Assembly: GCF_910579365.1 (NCBI RefSeq)
Contig: NZ_CAJTUX010000023.1
Location: 1 to 37,753 of the forward strand
Length of the DNA: 37,753 nucleotides
From: an uncultured Oscillibacter sp.
GTDB lineage: Bacteria; Bacillota; Clostridia; Oscillospirales; Oscillospiraceae
Direction of reading: 5' to 3'
Positions 8,051-16,161 of the stretch are shown here, one piece after another; within the stretch, counting starts at the first letter, position 1, and each line of letters begins with the position of its first letter. The translations under genes and the position numbers were made by a program. The notes beneath the pieces are model-generated. The model was not told where the DNA came from, made no database searches, and saw only the letters and a program-made list of their open reading frames with translations.

Positions 8051-9913
8051 CTAAGATGCGCTTTCCGCCGCCTGATCCATGACCAGGACCAGGCCCACCT
8101 TGTCCAGCTGGAGGTGTCGGACGGCGCCCCGGTAGAGGTCCGGGATGAAGCGTATCCCCTCGATTCTCTCCTGGGGGATGCAGAAGAGCGTGCTGCCCCC
8201 GGTGTCCAGGAAATAATGGACCCGAGGCTTGCCGCTGTCCCGGTCCGCGGCGATGACGTGGAAGAAGGTTCCGTCCCCGATCTGCGCCGCGTCCTGGTCC
8301 GCGAGGACGAAGGTCCCCTCCCCCAGGTGCTCCTGGGCCAGGCCGCTGTTTTCCAGAATGTAGCGGCAGAAGGCGGGGCCCGCCTGGGCGTAGCGGCTCA
8401 GGGCCTCCTCCGTGTCAAAGCCCTCCTTGGACGGGGCCTCATAGAAGGCCAAACCCCTGTGGCAGAGATACACCGTGTACTCCGCCGGTTCCCGGACCAG
8501 GTATTCCGTCTGGAGGCTGGGGTTTGCCAGAGGGACCTGATGCCACTCCTGCCGCGACAGCTCCTCCAGCAGCGCCCCCAGGGCGGCCACGTCCTCCTCC
8601 GCCCCCAGCAGGGGCAGGCTGAGGAGATAGGCCCCCGGCGCGTCGCCGGCGTTGTGGGAGTAGGACGCCAGGTCCAAATTCAGGTCCCGCTCTCCGGCGA
8701 AGTCCTCCAGAGCCTGTCTGACCAGAATGTGGGGATAGTTGGTCTGATAGCCCGGCCAGTATTCCGTGCGCTCTCCATAGGGGGAGGCGCGGAAGTGCAA
8801 ATCCGGCTTCGCCGCCGGAGCAAAGACGCCGTCGGACGCGTCGTGGAGGAAGGGCTCCCCATAGTCCTCCTCCAGCCATTGGAGGGCCTGGACCTCCCAG
8901 CGGGCGGCCGCCCGGCGGGCGGTGAAATCCTCGTAGGCGGTGCGCAGGTTCACAGCCGTGCCCAGGGAAAAGAACGCCGCCAGAATAACGGCGCAGACCA
9001 CGATGACCGCCTTCCGCCAGGGGGGATAGCTCCGCCAGGCGGTTCGCCAGGCGCTTTTGGCCCGGGCGGCCCGGCGCTTTTCCCCCCGGCCCACGTTCAG
9101 CAGCTTGTACAGGCGGTTGTACACCGGGTATTTGGAGCCGTTCTGGGCCTCATAGGCGGCGAAAATGGCCCGGCGGATCTCCAGGGAGAGGTCCGGGCGC
9201 TGCTCCAGAAAGTCCTCCAGAGCGAAGACGAAGTCCAGGTTGGCCCGGACGTTCAAAAACACCGGGTCGTTCAAAAACCGCCGCCACTGGGACAGGGGCG
9301 CTCCGGAGGAATCCAGCAGCTCCAAAGCGTGGGCCGCCGCCATCACCGCAGTCCAGGACGCCTCCTCTTCCTCCGCCCGCCGCCGCTGCTCCCGCTCCTG
9401 TCTGGCCCAGCGGGCCCGGTTTTTCTCCCGGAGCTCCTCCAGCTTCCGGCGGCGGGCCGCCTGGGCCTCCGCCTCCCCCTCGGCGAAGAGGCGCTCATAG
9501 TCCCAGTCCGCGCTCTCGGGTTCCGCCTCCGGCTCCTTGGGGTCCTCCGGTTCCTCGTGCAGAAGCCCGTCGTAATCCCAGTCCGGAGCGGCCTCCGGCG
9601 GAGGCTGGGGGGCCTGGCGGTCCTTCAAAAGCTCGTCATAGTCCCAGTCCGGGGACCCGGAGGTCTCCGGGGCCTCTGGGGGACCGCCATGGGCCCGCTC
9701 GGGGGCCCTGCCTTCCGTATCCTCCCGCTCCGGGGCGGAGCGGGCCCGGCGGCGGGCCATCCGGCTGGCCTCCTGATAGGCGGCGTGGAGGCGCTGGAAG
9801 CCCTCCGGGTCCTCCTCGGGGTGGGTGGTTTTCAGGCGCTGGGCATAGGCTTTTCGTATCTCCGGGAGGTCCGCCGGGCTCTCCAGTCCCAGCTCGGTCC
9901 AGGGCCAGCTCAC
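8051..9913 (-). CDS. Membrane-anchored, divergent J-domain protein partnering HscC
   Basis: 620 aa; the start is GTG at 9913, overlapping the hsp70 stop (GTGA), so the two are translationally coupled. Residues 1-50 form a J-like domain (PADLPEIRKAYAQRLK...GFQRLHAAYQEA), but the invariant HPD is HPE (residues 31-33). Residues ~60-150 are an acidic/Pro-rich linker with three copies of a DWDY-x-x-L/F element (about 89, 111 and 137). A charged helical stretch follows (150-185), then a domain of unknown type, one membrane helix (about 301-320, VIVVCAVILAAFFSLG) and a ~300-residue C-terminal domain that would lie outside the membrane. E. coli DjlB/DjlC beside HscC have a comparable J-plus-membrane plan. 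Substrates unknown. Confidence 0.8.
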   Translation of the reverse strand: MSWPWTELGLESPADLPEIRKAYAQRLKTTHPEEDPEGFQRLHAAYQEASRMARRRARSAPEREDTEGRAPERAHGGPPEAPETSGSPDWDYDELLKDRQAPQPPPEAAPDWDYDGLLHEEPEDPKEPEAEPESADWDYERLFAEGEAEAQAARRRKLEELREKNRARWARQEREQRRRAEEEEASWTAVMAAAHALELLDSSGAPLSQWRRFLNDPVFLNVRANLDFVFALEDFLEQRPDLSLEIRRAIFAAYEAQNGSKYPVYNRLYKLLNVGRGEKRRAARAKSAWRTAWRSYPPWRKAVIVVCAVILAAFFSLGTAVNLRTAYEDFTARRAAARWEVQALQWLEEDYGEPFLHDASDGVFAPAAKPDLHFRASPYGERTEYWPGYQTNYPHILVRQALEDFAGERDLNLDLASYSHNAGDAPGAYLLSLPLLGAEEDVAALGALLEELSRQEWHQVPLANPSLQTEYLVREPAEYTVYLCHRGLAFYEAPSKEGFDTEEALSRYAQAGPAFCRYILENSGLAQEHLGEGTFVLADQDAAQIGDGTFFHVIAADRDSGKPRVHYFLDTGGSTLFCIPQERIEGIRFIPDLYRGAVRHLQLDKVGLVLVMDQAAESAS

Positions 9914-11640
9914 AGGTCCTCCTCCTCGTCGTCCGGGGACTCCGGCGGCGGCAGGGCCGCGTCCCCCAGATAGGCCTCCGCCTGGTCGAAGAAGCGGTCC
10001 AGCCGCCGGGTGGCCTTGGCGATTTTCAGGGCCTCCTGGGTGGAGAGGACCCGTTGATACCAGTCCAAAAGCTCCGCCACCTGCTGGCGCAGGGACCCCA
10101 CGGTGACGGCGTACAGCCGCTCGCCCCGGGCGGTCATGGCCCGGTACTCCTCCTGGTCCCGGGGATGGAGCTTCAGACGGGAGAGCTCCTTCAGCCGCCG
10201 CTCCGCCTCCTCCGGCGTCATGTCCCGGTTCTGGAGGACCAGACGCTCCGCGTGGCCGGTCTCGTTGACCACCTCCACCTCCAGAAGGCCGTTGATGTCA
10301 TAGGTGAAGCGGATGCGCACGCTCTGCCGCCCCCGGGGGGCCGGGGGCACGGGGACCAGGAGCTTGCCCAGAAGGGTATTGTCCCCGCAGTAGCGGTGCT
10401 CCCCCTGGAAGACCTGCACGTCCACCTTATCCTGGCCGTCCCGTACGGTGTAGTAGATTCCCATCTTGCTGGTGGGCAGGACGCTGTTGCGCTCGATGAT
10501 GGGGCTCATCAGGTCCCTCCCCGGCTCGCTCTCGTTGTACCGGGCCACGCCCAGGGTGAAGGGGCACACGTCGGTAAGGACCAGCTCCCGGAGGTCCCCG
10601 GCCCGGGCCTTCATCCCGGCGCAGACGCCGGCCCCCAGGGCGACGGCGGTGTCCGGCCGGCTGTCCTTCACGGGCTCCTTGCGCAGAGTCCGGGCGATGT
10701 AGCGCCGGACGGCGGGCATGCGGCTGGACCCGCCCACCAGGACGAGATCGTCCAGCTCCTGGGGGGAGATGCCGCCGTCCAGAAACACCCGCTGGATGGG
10801 GACGGTCATCCGCCGGAAGAGGGCCCCGCATTTGCGGATCAGCCACTCGTTGGAGAGGGTCAGGGAGGCGGAGATGACGCCGTCGTCCACGGAGAGGATG
10901 ACCATCTCCTGCTGGGTCAGGGCCATTTTGCAGGTCTCCGCCTGCCGGACCAGCATCTCCCGCTGGCGGGGGGTGAGAGCGTCAAAGTCCAGCCCGCAGT
11001 CCTCGCAGAAGCCCCGGGCGATGGCGAGGTCGAAATCCGCGCCGCCCAGGCGGTTGTCCCCGCTGACCGCCGTGACGCTGACCACGTTTTCAAAGCGCTC
11101 CACCAAAGAAACGTCCAGGGTGCCGCCCCCCAGGTCGAAGACCAGGCAGACCTTGTCTCCCTCCCCCTCCCGGATGTGGCCGGTGACGGCGGCGGCGGAG
11201 GGCTCGTTTACCAGCCGCTCCACCTTCAGCCCCGCCAGGGCGGCGGCCCGCTTTGTGGCGGAGCGCTGGGCCTCGGCGAAGTAGGCGGGGACGCTGACCA
11301 CCGCCTCCTCCACCGGCTCGCCGAGATAGGTCTCGGCGTCCTCCCGCAGGGAGCGGAGAATCAGGGAGGACAGGTCCTCCGGCGTGAAGGTCCGGCCCCC
11401 CAGGGAGTAGGTTTTGGAGGTGCCCATGTGCCGCTTGAAGCGGGCGGCGGTCCGCTCCGGGTGGGAGACCAGCCGGTCCCGGGCCGCCCGGCCCACCAGA
11501 ATGCTTCCATCCTCGTCCACGCTGACCACGCTGGGGGTCAGCACCTCCCCGGCGGCGTTGGGGATGAGCTGGCTCCGCCCGTCCCGCCAGACGGCGGCCA
11601 GGGAGTTGGTGGTGCCCAGATCGATGCCGATGATTGCCAT
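9910..11640 (-). CDS. hscC: Hsp70 family chaperone, HscC type
   Basis: 576 aa. The nucleotide-binding domain is complete: GIDLGTTNSL (phosphate 1), NEPSAAAVTGH, FDLGGGTLDVS (phosphate 2) and LVGGSSRMPAVRR (adenosine). The substrate-binding beta domain includes TDVCPFTLGV, IIERNSVLPTSK and the VFQGEH...LLGKLLVP segment. The helical lid is short and lacks the DnaK EEVD-like tail; it ends in a Glu/Asp run. The length and the lid fit HscC rather than DnaK (usually over 600 aa), and no grpE is nearby. A consensus promoter lies upstream at 11678-11706. The next gene encodes its probable J partner. The symbol is by family resemblance. Confidence 0.87.
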   Translation of the reverse strand: MAIIGIDLGTTNSLAAVWRDGRSQLIPNAAGEVLTPSVVSVDEDGSILVGRAARDRLVSHPERTAARFKRHMGTSKTYSLGGRTFTPEDLSSLILRSLREDAETYLGEPVEEAVVSVPAYFAEAQRSATKRAAALAGLKVERLVNEPSAAAVTGHIREGEGDKVCLVFDLGGGTLDVSLVERFENVVSVTAVSGDNRLGGADFDLAIARGFCEDCGLDFDALTPRQREMLVRQAETCKMALTQQEMVILSVDDGVISASLTLSNEWLIRKCGALFRRMTVPIQRVFLDGGISPQELDDLVLVGGSSRMPAVRRYIARTLRKEPVKDSRPDTAVALGAGVCAGMKARAGDLRELVLTDVCPFTLGVARYNESEPGRDLMSPIIERNSVLPTSKMGIYYTVRDGQDKVDVQVFQGEHRYCGDNTLLGKLLVPVPPAPRGRQSVRIRFTYDINGLLEVEVVNETGHAERLVLQNRDMTPEEAERRLKELSRLKLHPRDQEEYRAMTARGERLYAVTVGSLRQQVAELLDWYQRVLSTQEALKIAKATRRLDRFFDQAEAYLGDAALPPPESPDDEEEDL

Positions 11641-11677
11641 GTTGTGTCACCGCTTTCGTCGCGTTTTCGCTGGGGAT

Positions 11678-11706
11678 ATCATAGCATTTTGCGTCCGGGT
11701 TTGCAA
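11678..11706 (-). promoter_or_regulatory. Promoter of the hscC/J-protein operon
   Basis: On the minus strand: TTGCAA (11701-11706), exactly 17 nt, TATGAT (11678-11683). The start codon at 11640 is about 30 nt downstream of the predicted transcription start. No CIRCE-type inverted repeat is seen between promoter and gene. Confidence 0.8.
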
Positions 11707-11718
11707 GAGCAAACGCCG

Positions 11719-11742
11719 GGGACCGCCCAAGAGGGCGGTCCC
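11719..11742 (-). terminator. Hairpin after the SLH protein gene
   Basis: A perfect 10-bp stem (11719-11728 with 11733-11742), loop AAGA. On the minus strand only a broken T-rich run follows, so it is a weak intrinsic terminator. It lies between the SLH gene stop and the hscC promoter. Confidence 0.6.
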
Positions 11743-11754
11743 GAAAGGGCGATG

Positions 11755-12927
11755 TTACGCGCGGCTGTACACCGTGGTGACGCCGTGGCGGTCGATCAGG
11801 CCGGAGAGGGGGCCCCAGGCGGACCAGCTGACCTTGCCGTTCTCCTTCAGCTCGCAGGCGGCGAAGGAATCTTTCTCCCGGTCTACGCCGGTGAGAATCA
11901 GCACCCGCTCGGCATAGCCGCCCTTGATGTGGACCATGTCCCCCGGCTTCAGCGTGTCGAAGCTGCGGTGCTGGGTGACGGGGGTCTCCTCGCCAAAGAG
12001 GAAGTCGCTGACCGCCATGCCGAAGGAGAGGCAGCCCTTCACGGGCCCGGCGCTGGGGGCGCTGTAGTCATAGCGGGTGGTGGAGCTCCAGACGGCGCCC
12101 TCCGGGCAGCCCTGCTTCACCAGCTCCAGAAGCTCCAGGATGTGCTCCTCCGTCCGGGTCTTCCCGTTGGGGAGGCAGCCCTCCTTGCAGCGGGGAGTCC
12201 CGGCGTTGACCCGGTCCATCATCTGCTGGACCGTCTCGTCCCCCTGGAGGCCGAAGGCGGGCATGTCCCTTTCCTCCCCGCCCGGATCCTCCTCCGGGGA
12301 CTGGCCGGATTCTTGGAGCAGGCCGTCCAGCCGGGACCAGATCACGGCGGCCTGGGCGCGGTTCAGGGTGTCCTCCCCGGCGAAGCGGCCGCCGCTTTGT
12401 CCCCGGAGCAGTCCCATGGACCAGCAGGCGGAGACGGCGGCGCGGTAGCCCTCGGGAATTTCCTCCCAGTCCGCGATTTCCGGCCCGGCGGCCCGGGCGG
12501 CTTCCTCGCCGGGGGCCGCGCCCTCTTTGGAGACGAGGCTGCAGAGAATCCGGGCCATGTCATAGCGGCTCAGAGGCCGGTCCGCAAAATCGCCCCAGCG
12601 GTTTCCCGCCTCCTGGTAAGCGGCATAAACCTCCGTCCCCTCCAGAATGGGGAGGCAGGCGTCCAGATAGCGGTGTTCCCAGCTGGACTGGCCGGAGAGC
12701 TCCTCCGCCAGGAAGGAGCGGGAGAGAACGGCGCAGAAGTGGGCGGCGGTGACCTCCGCCTGGGGGCGGAAGCTGCCGTCCCCATAGCCGGAGATGACCC
12801 CGGCCTCCGCGGCCTCCTGAATGGGACCGGCGGCCCAGTGGTCCTCCGGCACGTCGGAAAAGCCCGCCGCCTGGGCCGGAAGGGTCAGGCAGCAGAGGGC
12901 CAGCAGCGTCAGCAGAGCTTTTTTCAT
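11755..12927 (-). CDS. Secreted SLH-domain protein with a cysteine-peptidase-like C-terminal domain
   Basis: 390 aa from the ATG at 12927, chosen for the signal peptide (MKKALLTLLALCCLTLPAQA, then AGFSDVPEDHW) and AAAGGAG upstream. Three SLH-like segments fill residues ~21-215: FSDVPEDHWAAGPIQEA with GYGDGSFRP, a middle RYDMARILCSL segment, and a third with GGRFAGEDTLNRAQAAVIW. The C-terminal domain has GCLSFGMAVSDFLFGE (C299) and LKPGDMVHI. This resembles NlpC/P60- or papain-like domains found in SLH proteins of Clostridia, where a His-containing strand follows LxxGDxV. Here that position reads YAERVLIL, so the catalytic His seems absent. Wall anchoring is likely; enzymatic activity is doubtful. 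Confidence 0.75.
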   Translation of the reverse strand: MKKALLTLLALCCLTLPAQAAGFSDVPEDHWAAGPIQEAAEAGVISGYGDGSFRPQAEVTAAHFCAVLSRSFLAEELSGQSSWEHRYLDACLPILEGTEVYAAYQEAGNRWGDFADRPLSRYDMARILCSLVSKEGAAPGEEAARAAGPEIADWEEIPEGYRAAVSACWSMGLLRGQSGGRFAGEDTLNRAQAAVIWSRLDGLLQESGQSPEEDPGGEERDMPAFGLQGDETVQQMMDRVNAGTPRCKEGCLPNGKTRTEEHILELLELVKQGCPEGAVWSSTTRYDYSAPSAGPVKGCLSFGMAVSDFLFGEETPVTQHRSFDTLKPGDMVHIKGGYAERVLILTGVDREKDSFAACELKENGKVSWSAWGPLSGLIDRHGVTTVYSRA

Positions 12928-12964
12928 AGTCAGGGAGTACTCCTTTTCGTTGGATTTCCCCGCT

Positions 12965-12993
12965 ATTGTACCATGTCCCGGGGGAAACTGCAA
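12965..12993 (-). promoter_or_regulatory. Promoter of the SLH protein gene
   Basis: On the minus strand: TTGCAG (12988-12993), 17-nt spacer, TACAAT (12965-12970). It is divergent from the rimP promoter 63 bp away; these two sites and the rimP leader fill the 264-bp gap between the SLH gene and rimP. Confidence 0.78.
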
Positions 12994-13055
12994 GCGCGGG
13001 GTCCGCCTCCGGCGGCGGGACTGGAAATCGGAGACAATTAAATTCGCGAAAAGAC

Positions 13056-13084
13056 TTGCGCTTTTTCATGAGCTGTGGTATATT
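13056..13084 (+). promoter_or_regulatory. Promoter of the rimP-nusA-infB operon
   Basis: TTGCGC (13056-13061), 17-nt spacer, TATATT (13079-13084). The predicted start is near 13091, giving a leader of about 100 nt before rimP. Confidence 0.7.
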
Positions 13085-13118
13085 GCATATGTTAGGTATG
13101 ATGGAAGTGTAAGGGTTG

Positions 13119-13144
13119 GAGTGGACCGGCGGTCCGCTCTTTTT
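13119..13144 (+). terminator. Leader terminator/attenuator upstream of rimP-nusA
   Basis: A 9-bp stem (13119-13127 with 13131-13139, one G-T pair) with a 3-nt loop GGC and a short, A-interrupted T tract. It lies inside the operon leader, about 28 nt after the predicted start. A weak terminator at this place fits the nusA autoregulation by attenuation reported in Bacillus subtilis; that role here is inferred. Confidence 0.65.
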
Positions 13145-13191
13145 ATTGGCCCTTTTCCCTTCCTTAAAATCCACCGGGAGGCGTTGCGTTT

Positions 13192-13653
13192 ATGAAGAAG
13201 ATCACCGAGCTCACCGCCGAATTGGCGGCCCCTGCCATCGCGGAGGCGGGCTGCACGCTCTGGGACGTGGAGTACGTCAAGGAGGGCGGAACCTGGTATC
13301 TCCGGGTGCTGCTGGACAAGGAGGGCGGCGTGGACATTCTGGACTGCGAGGCCGTGTCCCGGAAGCTCAGCGGCCTTTTGGACGAGGCGGACCCCATCGA
13401 GGGCAGCTATACCCTGGAGGTGGGCTCCGCCGGGGCGGAGCGGGCGCTGAAGCGCCCCGGGGACTTTGGGAAGTTCATGGGCAGCCCCGTGCTGGTGAAG
13501 CTCTACCGCGCCCTGGATGGGCAGAAGGAGATTCCCGGCGTTCTCACGGCCTATGACATGGAGAGCGGGGCTGTCACCGTGGAGTCCGGAGGGACCTCCC
13601 GGACCTTTGAGAAGAAGGACGTGGCCCTGGTCCGGCTGCGGGTGGAATTCTGA
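13192..13653 (+). CDS. rimP: Ribosome maturation factor RimP
   Basis: 153 aa, the usual length. RimP helps assemble the 30S subunit. Family features: an N-terminal alpha/beta domain with GCTLWDVEYVKEGGTWYLRVLLDKEGGVDILDCEAVSR, which matches the conserved L-x-V-D/E...L-R-V-x-I-D...D-C segment; then LEVGSAGAERALKRPGDFGKFMG, which carries the P/A-G-x-x-R-P-L-x...F family pattern; and a C-terminal SH3-like domain ending EKKDVALVRLRVEF. GGGAGG precedes the ATG. First gene of the nusA-infB operon. Confidence 0.95.
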   Translation: MKKITELTAELAAPAIAEAGCTLWDVEYVKEGGTWYLRVLLDKEGGVDILDCEAVSRKLSGLLDEADPIEGSYTLEVGSAGAERALKRPGDFGKFMGSPVLVKLYRALDGQKEIPGVLTAYDMESGAVTVESGGTSRTFEKKDVALVRLRVEF

Positions 13654-13703
13654 GAGAGACGCATGAACAACGTATTTTACAGTGGTAAGGAGAATCAGCA
13701 AAG

Positions 13704-14921
13704 ATGAGAGGCAAAAAACAGAAGGAACCCGCCGGCATGAACCCCGGGGAGATCTTCGCCGCGCTGGAGCTGCTGGAGAAGGAACGGGGCATTTCCAAGG
13801 CCGGCATGCTGGAGCGGGTGGTCATGGCCATCACCACCGCCTACCAGAAGGACCACAAGGATGTGGAGAAGGAGAACATCCTGGTGGAGGTGGACGAGGT
13901 CCATAAGGATATCCGGATGTTCGTCCAGAAGACCATCGTGGACGAAGAGGACTATGTGGACCCCTTCAACGAGATGCCCCTGGCGGAGGCGCGGGCCATC
14001 TCCGCCCGGTATGAGGTCGGCGACGTGATCAACATCCCCGTGGATAAGATGGAGTTCGGCCGCATCGCCGCGGGCAACGGCAAGCAGGTCATCATCCAGG
14101 GCCTGCGGGAGGCGGAGCGGGGCATGGTGTACGACGAGTTCAACTCCAAGCAGCACGAGATTCTCACCGGCGTCGTCACCCGCATCGATCCCCGGAATGG
14201 CGCGGCCTCCCTGCGCATCGGCACCGGCTCGGAGTCCACCGAGGCGCTGCTGCTGGCGGGGGAGCAGGTCCCCGGCGAGCCCCTGGAGGAGGGGATGCAC
14301 ATCAAGGTCTACGTGGTGGACGTCCGCCGGGCCACAAGGGGGCCCCAGGTACTGATCTCCCGGACCCACCCGGGTTTGGTGAAGCGCCTTTTCGAGCTGG
14401 AGGTGCCGGAGATTTTCGACGGGTCCGTGGAGGTGAAGTCCATCGCCCGGGAGGCGGGCAGCCGCACGAAGATGGCCGTCTGGTCCCAGGAGGAGAACGT
14501 GGACCCCATCGGCGCCTGCGTGGGCCCCAAGGGCCAGCGGGTGGCCGCCATTGTGGAGGAGCTCCGGGGCGAGAAGATCGACATCATCAAGTGGAGCGAG
14601 GACCCCGCCGCGTTCATCGCCGCCGCCCTGGCCCCCGCCGCCGTGGTGGAGGTCCGCGTGGCGGAGGAGGGCAAGGCCTGCCGCTGCGTGGTGCCGGACG
14701 ATCAGCTGTCCCTGGCCATCGGCAAGGAGGGGCAGAACGCCCGCCTGGCCGCGCGGCTCACCGGATATAAAATTGACATCAAGCCCCAGAGCTATCGGGA
14801 GGAAGAGGACCCCTTTGAGGAGCCCGAGGCGGCGGAGGCTTTCGCAGAGGAGCCGGCCGCAGAGGAAGCGGAGACTCCCGCAGAGGAACCGGCCGCAGAG
14901 GAACCGGCTGCGGAGGAGTGA
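13704..14921 (+). CDS. nusA: Transcription termination/antitermination factor NusA
   Basis: 405 aa. NusA binds RNA polymerase and nascent RNA and modulates pausing and termination. The N-terminal polymerase-binding domain starts at MNPGEIFAALELLEKERGISK. An S1 domain follows (around HEILTGVVTRIDPRNGAASLRI), then two KH domains (VDPIGACVGPKGQRVAAIVEEL and LSLAIGKEGQNARLAARLTGYKIDIK). The C-terminal 35 residues are a low-complexity acidic tail of EEPAAEE-like units rather than the repeats of E. coli NusA. Start: ATG 13704 with AAGGAG upstream; ATG 13737 (MNPGEIF) matches the usual family start and is a good alternative. Confidence 0.96.
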   Translation: MRGKKQKEPAGMNPGEIFAALELLEKERGISKAGMLERVVMAITTAYQKDHKDVEKENILVEVDEVHKDIRMFVQKTIVDEEDYVDPFNEMPLAEARAISARYEVGDVINIPVDKMEFGRIAAGNGKQVIIQGLREAERGMVYDEFNSKQHEILTGVVTRIDPRNGAASLRIGTGSESTEALLLAGEQVPGEPLEEGMHIKVYVVDVRRATRGPQVLISRTHPGLVKRLFELEVPEIFDGSVEVKSIAREAGSRTKMAVWSQEENVDPIGACVGPKGQRVAAIVEELRGEKIDIIKWSEDPAAFIAAALAPAAVVEVRVAEEGKACRCVVPDDQLSLAIGKEGQNARLAARLTGYKIDIKPQSYREEEDPFEEPEAAEAFAEEPAAEEAETPAEEPAAEEPAAEE

Positions 14922-15024
14922 GGAGGAGGCCGCCTTTGGAAGCGGCCCGCCGCCGGACAGACGGGGAGCCGTCCCCGGAGTCTCCTCAGAAAGCGCAAAT
15001 CCAGAGAGAAGGGTGGTTTGAAAC

Positions 15025-15297
15025 GTGCCCAAGGTGAAGAAGATTCCCCAGCGCCAGTGCGTGGGCTGCCGGGAGATGAAGGACAAGAAGACGCTGCTGC
15101 GGGTGGTCCGGTCCCCGGAGGGGGACGTGAGCCTGGATTTTTCCGGGAAGAAGCCCGGGCGGGGGGCCTATGTGTGCCCGGACGCGGCGTGCCTGAAAAA
15201 GGCCCGGAAGTCCCGGGCCTTAGAGCGGGCCTTTGAAACCGCCATTCCCCCCGAGGTGTACGACGCCATGGAGGCGGAGCTGGGAGGCGGAACATGA
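15025..15297 (+). CDS. ylxR: YlxR family RNA-binding protein (DUF448)
   Basis: 90 aa from a GTG start with GAAGGGTGG upstream. Typical YlxR features: PQRQCVGCREMKDKKTLLRVVRSPEG, the DFSGKKPGRGAYVCPD signature and a second Cys (AACLKKARKSRALERAF). YlxR proteins are small nucleoid/RNA-associated factors encoded between nusA and infB in Firmicutes; their precise role is debated. The stop overlaps the ylxQ start by 4 bp. The 103 bp between nusA and ylxR hold no further signal that I can identify. Confidence 0.95.
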   Translation: MPKVKKIPQRQCVGCREMKDKKTLLRVVRSPEGDVSLDFSGKKPGRGAYVCPDAACLKKARKSRALERAFETAIPPEVYDAMEAELGGGT

Positions 15298-16028
15298 CGA
15301 ACAACCACATTCTCTCCCTCCTGGGGCTGGCGCTCCGGGGCGGGAGGCTGGCCGTGGGAGAGGAACCTGCGGCCCTGGCGGCGAAGAGCGGACAGGCGAG
15401 GCTGCTGCTCCTGGCTGCCGACGCGGCGGACAACACCCGCCGCCGGGCGGAGCATCTGGCCGGGGAGGGGCACTGCCTGTTTTTGACCCTTCCCTTCTCC
15501 AAGGCGGAGCTGGGCGGGGCCCTGGGCCGGGGCAGCGCCGCCATCGCGGCCCTGACGGACACGGGTCTTGCCGCCGCCGTGACGGAGCGGCTGGCCGCCC
15601 TGGACCCGGAGCGCTATGGCGGGGCCGCCGCCCGGATGGACCTGAAGCTCCGCCGGGCCAAGGAACGGAAGACGGCTCCCCGCCGGGACCCGCCGTCCAA
15701 GGCACCGCCGGGACCCCGCCGGGAGGAGCGGCCCGCGTCCCGCCGGGACCGCCGTCCCCCAAGGGACGGGCGGAAGCCGGAAGAGCGGCCCCCCCGCTGG
15801 AGCGGCGGCGGAAAGCCGGGCCGCCCCGAAGAGAGGAAGCACCCTTACGGCGGAAAGCCGGGCCGCCCCGAAGAGGGGAAACGTCCTTACGGCGGAAAGC
15901 CGGGCCGCCCCGAAGAGGGGAAACGCCCCTACAAAGGAAGACCCGGGCCCTCCCAAGGCGGGAGGTCCGGACCGCCCCGGAGCGAAAAACGGGATCATCC
16001 CCCCCGGAACCGGGGCGGGGGGCGCTGA
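15294..16028 (+). CDS. ylxQ: L7Ae-type ribosomal protein (YlxQ) with a long basic repeat tail
   Basis: 244 aa, more than twice the usual ~100-aa YlxQ. Residues 1-~110 are an L7Ae/L30e kink-turn-binding domain (ILSLLGLALRGGRLAVGEE, ARLLLLAADAADNTRRR, FSKAELGGALGRGSAAIAALTD). After DLKLRRAKERK the protein becomes an Arg/Pro/Gly/Lys-rich, probably disordered tail. It includes three tandem 14-residue units GGKPGRPEE-x-K-x-P-Y encoded by 42-bp direct repeats (15807-15932). The tail probably binds RNA non-specifically. It is translationally coupled to ylxR and lies upstream of infB. Confidence 0.9.
   Translation: MTNNHILSLLGLALRGGRLAVGEEPAALAAKSGQARLLLLAADAADNTRRRAEHLAGEGHCLFLTLPFSKAELGGALGRGSAAIAALTDTGLAAAVTERLAALDPERYGGAAARMDLKLRRAKERKTAPRRDPPSKAPPGPRREERPASRRDRRPPRDGRKPEERPPRWSGGGKPGRPEERKHPYGGKPGRPEEGKRPYGGKPGRPEEGKRPYKGRPGPSQGGRSGPPRSEKRDHPPRNRGGGR
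15807..15932 (+). repeat. Three tandem 42-bp direct repeats inside ylxQ
   Basis: Units at 15807-15848, 15849-15890 and 15891-15932 differ at only a few positions and keep the reading frame. They encode GGKPGRPEERKHPY and two copies of GGKPGRPEEGKRPY. Their near identity suggests recent expansion and a copy number that may vary between strains. Confidence 0.9.
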
Positions 16029-16095
16029 GGTGCCGCCGCGCACAGGGGCCCCGGCCCCTTCTATCATAAAATTTCTCCGCTCCTGAGTCCGTCTG

Positions 16096-16121
16096 AAAGC
16101 CGGCGGCGGTCCGCCGGTTTT
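16096..16121 (+). terminator. Intrinsic-terminator-like hairpin between ylxQ and infB
   Basis: A 7-bp GC stem (16100-16106 with 16111-16117), loop CGGT, extendable by A-T and G-T pairs into the following T run. It lies inside the operon, so it probably tunes rather than blocks infB expression. Confidence 0.6.
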
Positions 16122-16161
16122 CAAACGGGCTTCCGGAGGGGAACAGAACGAGGTGTTTCGA

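Noticed and set aside
10054..13041. Long open frame (about 995 codons) antisense to hscC and the SLH gene
   Set aside because: It spans two genes and their promoters on the other strand and has biased composition, which fits a GC-rich shadow frame.
13750..13755. Avoidance of BglII/BstYI-type sites as support for the restriction specificity
   Set aside because: AGATCT occurs here in nusA and GGATCC occurs at 2994-2999; the expected number in GC-rich DNA is too low to judge avoidance from one window.
15807..15932. Tandem 42-bp repeats as a CRISPR or satellite
   Set aside because: There are no spacers, and the repeats keep frame within a real gene.
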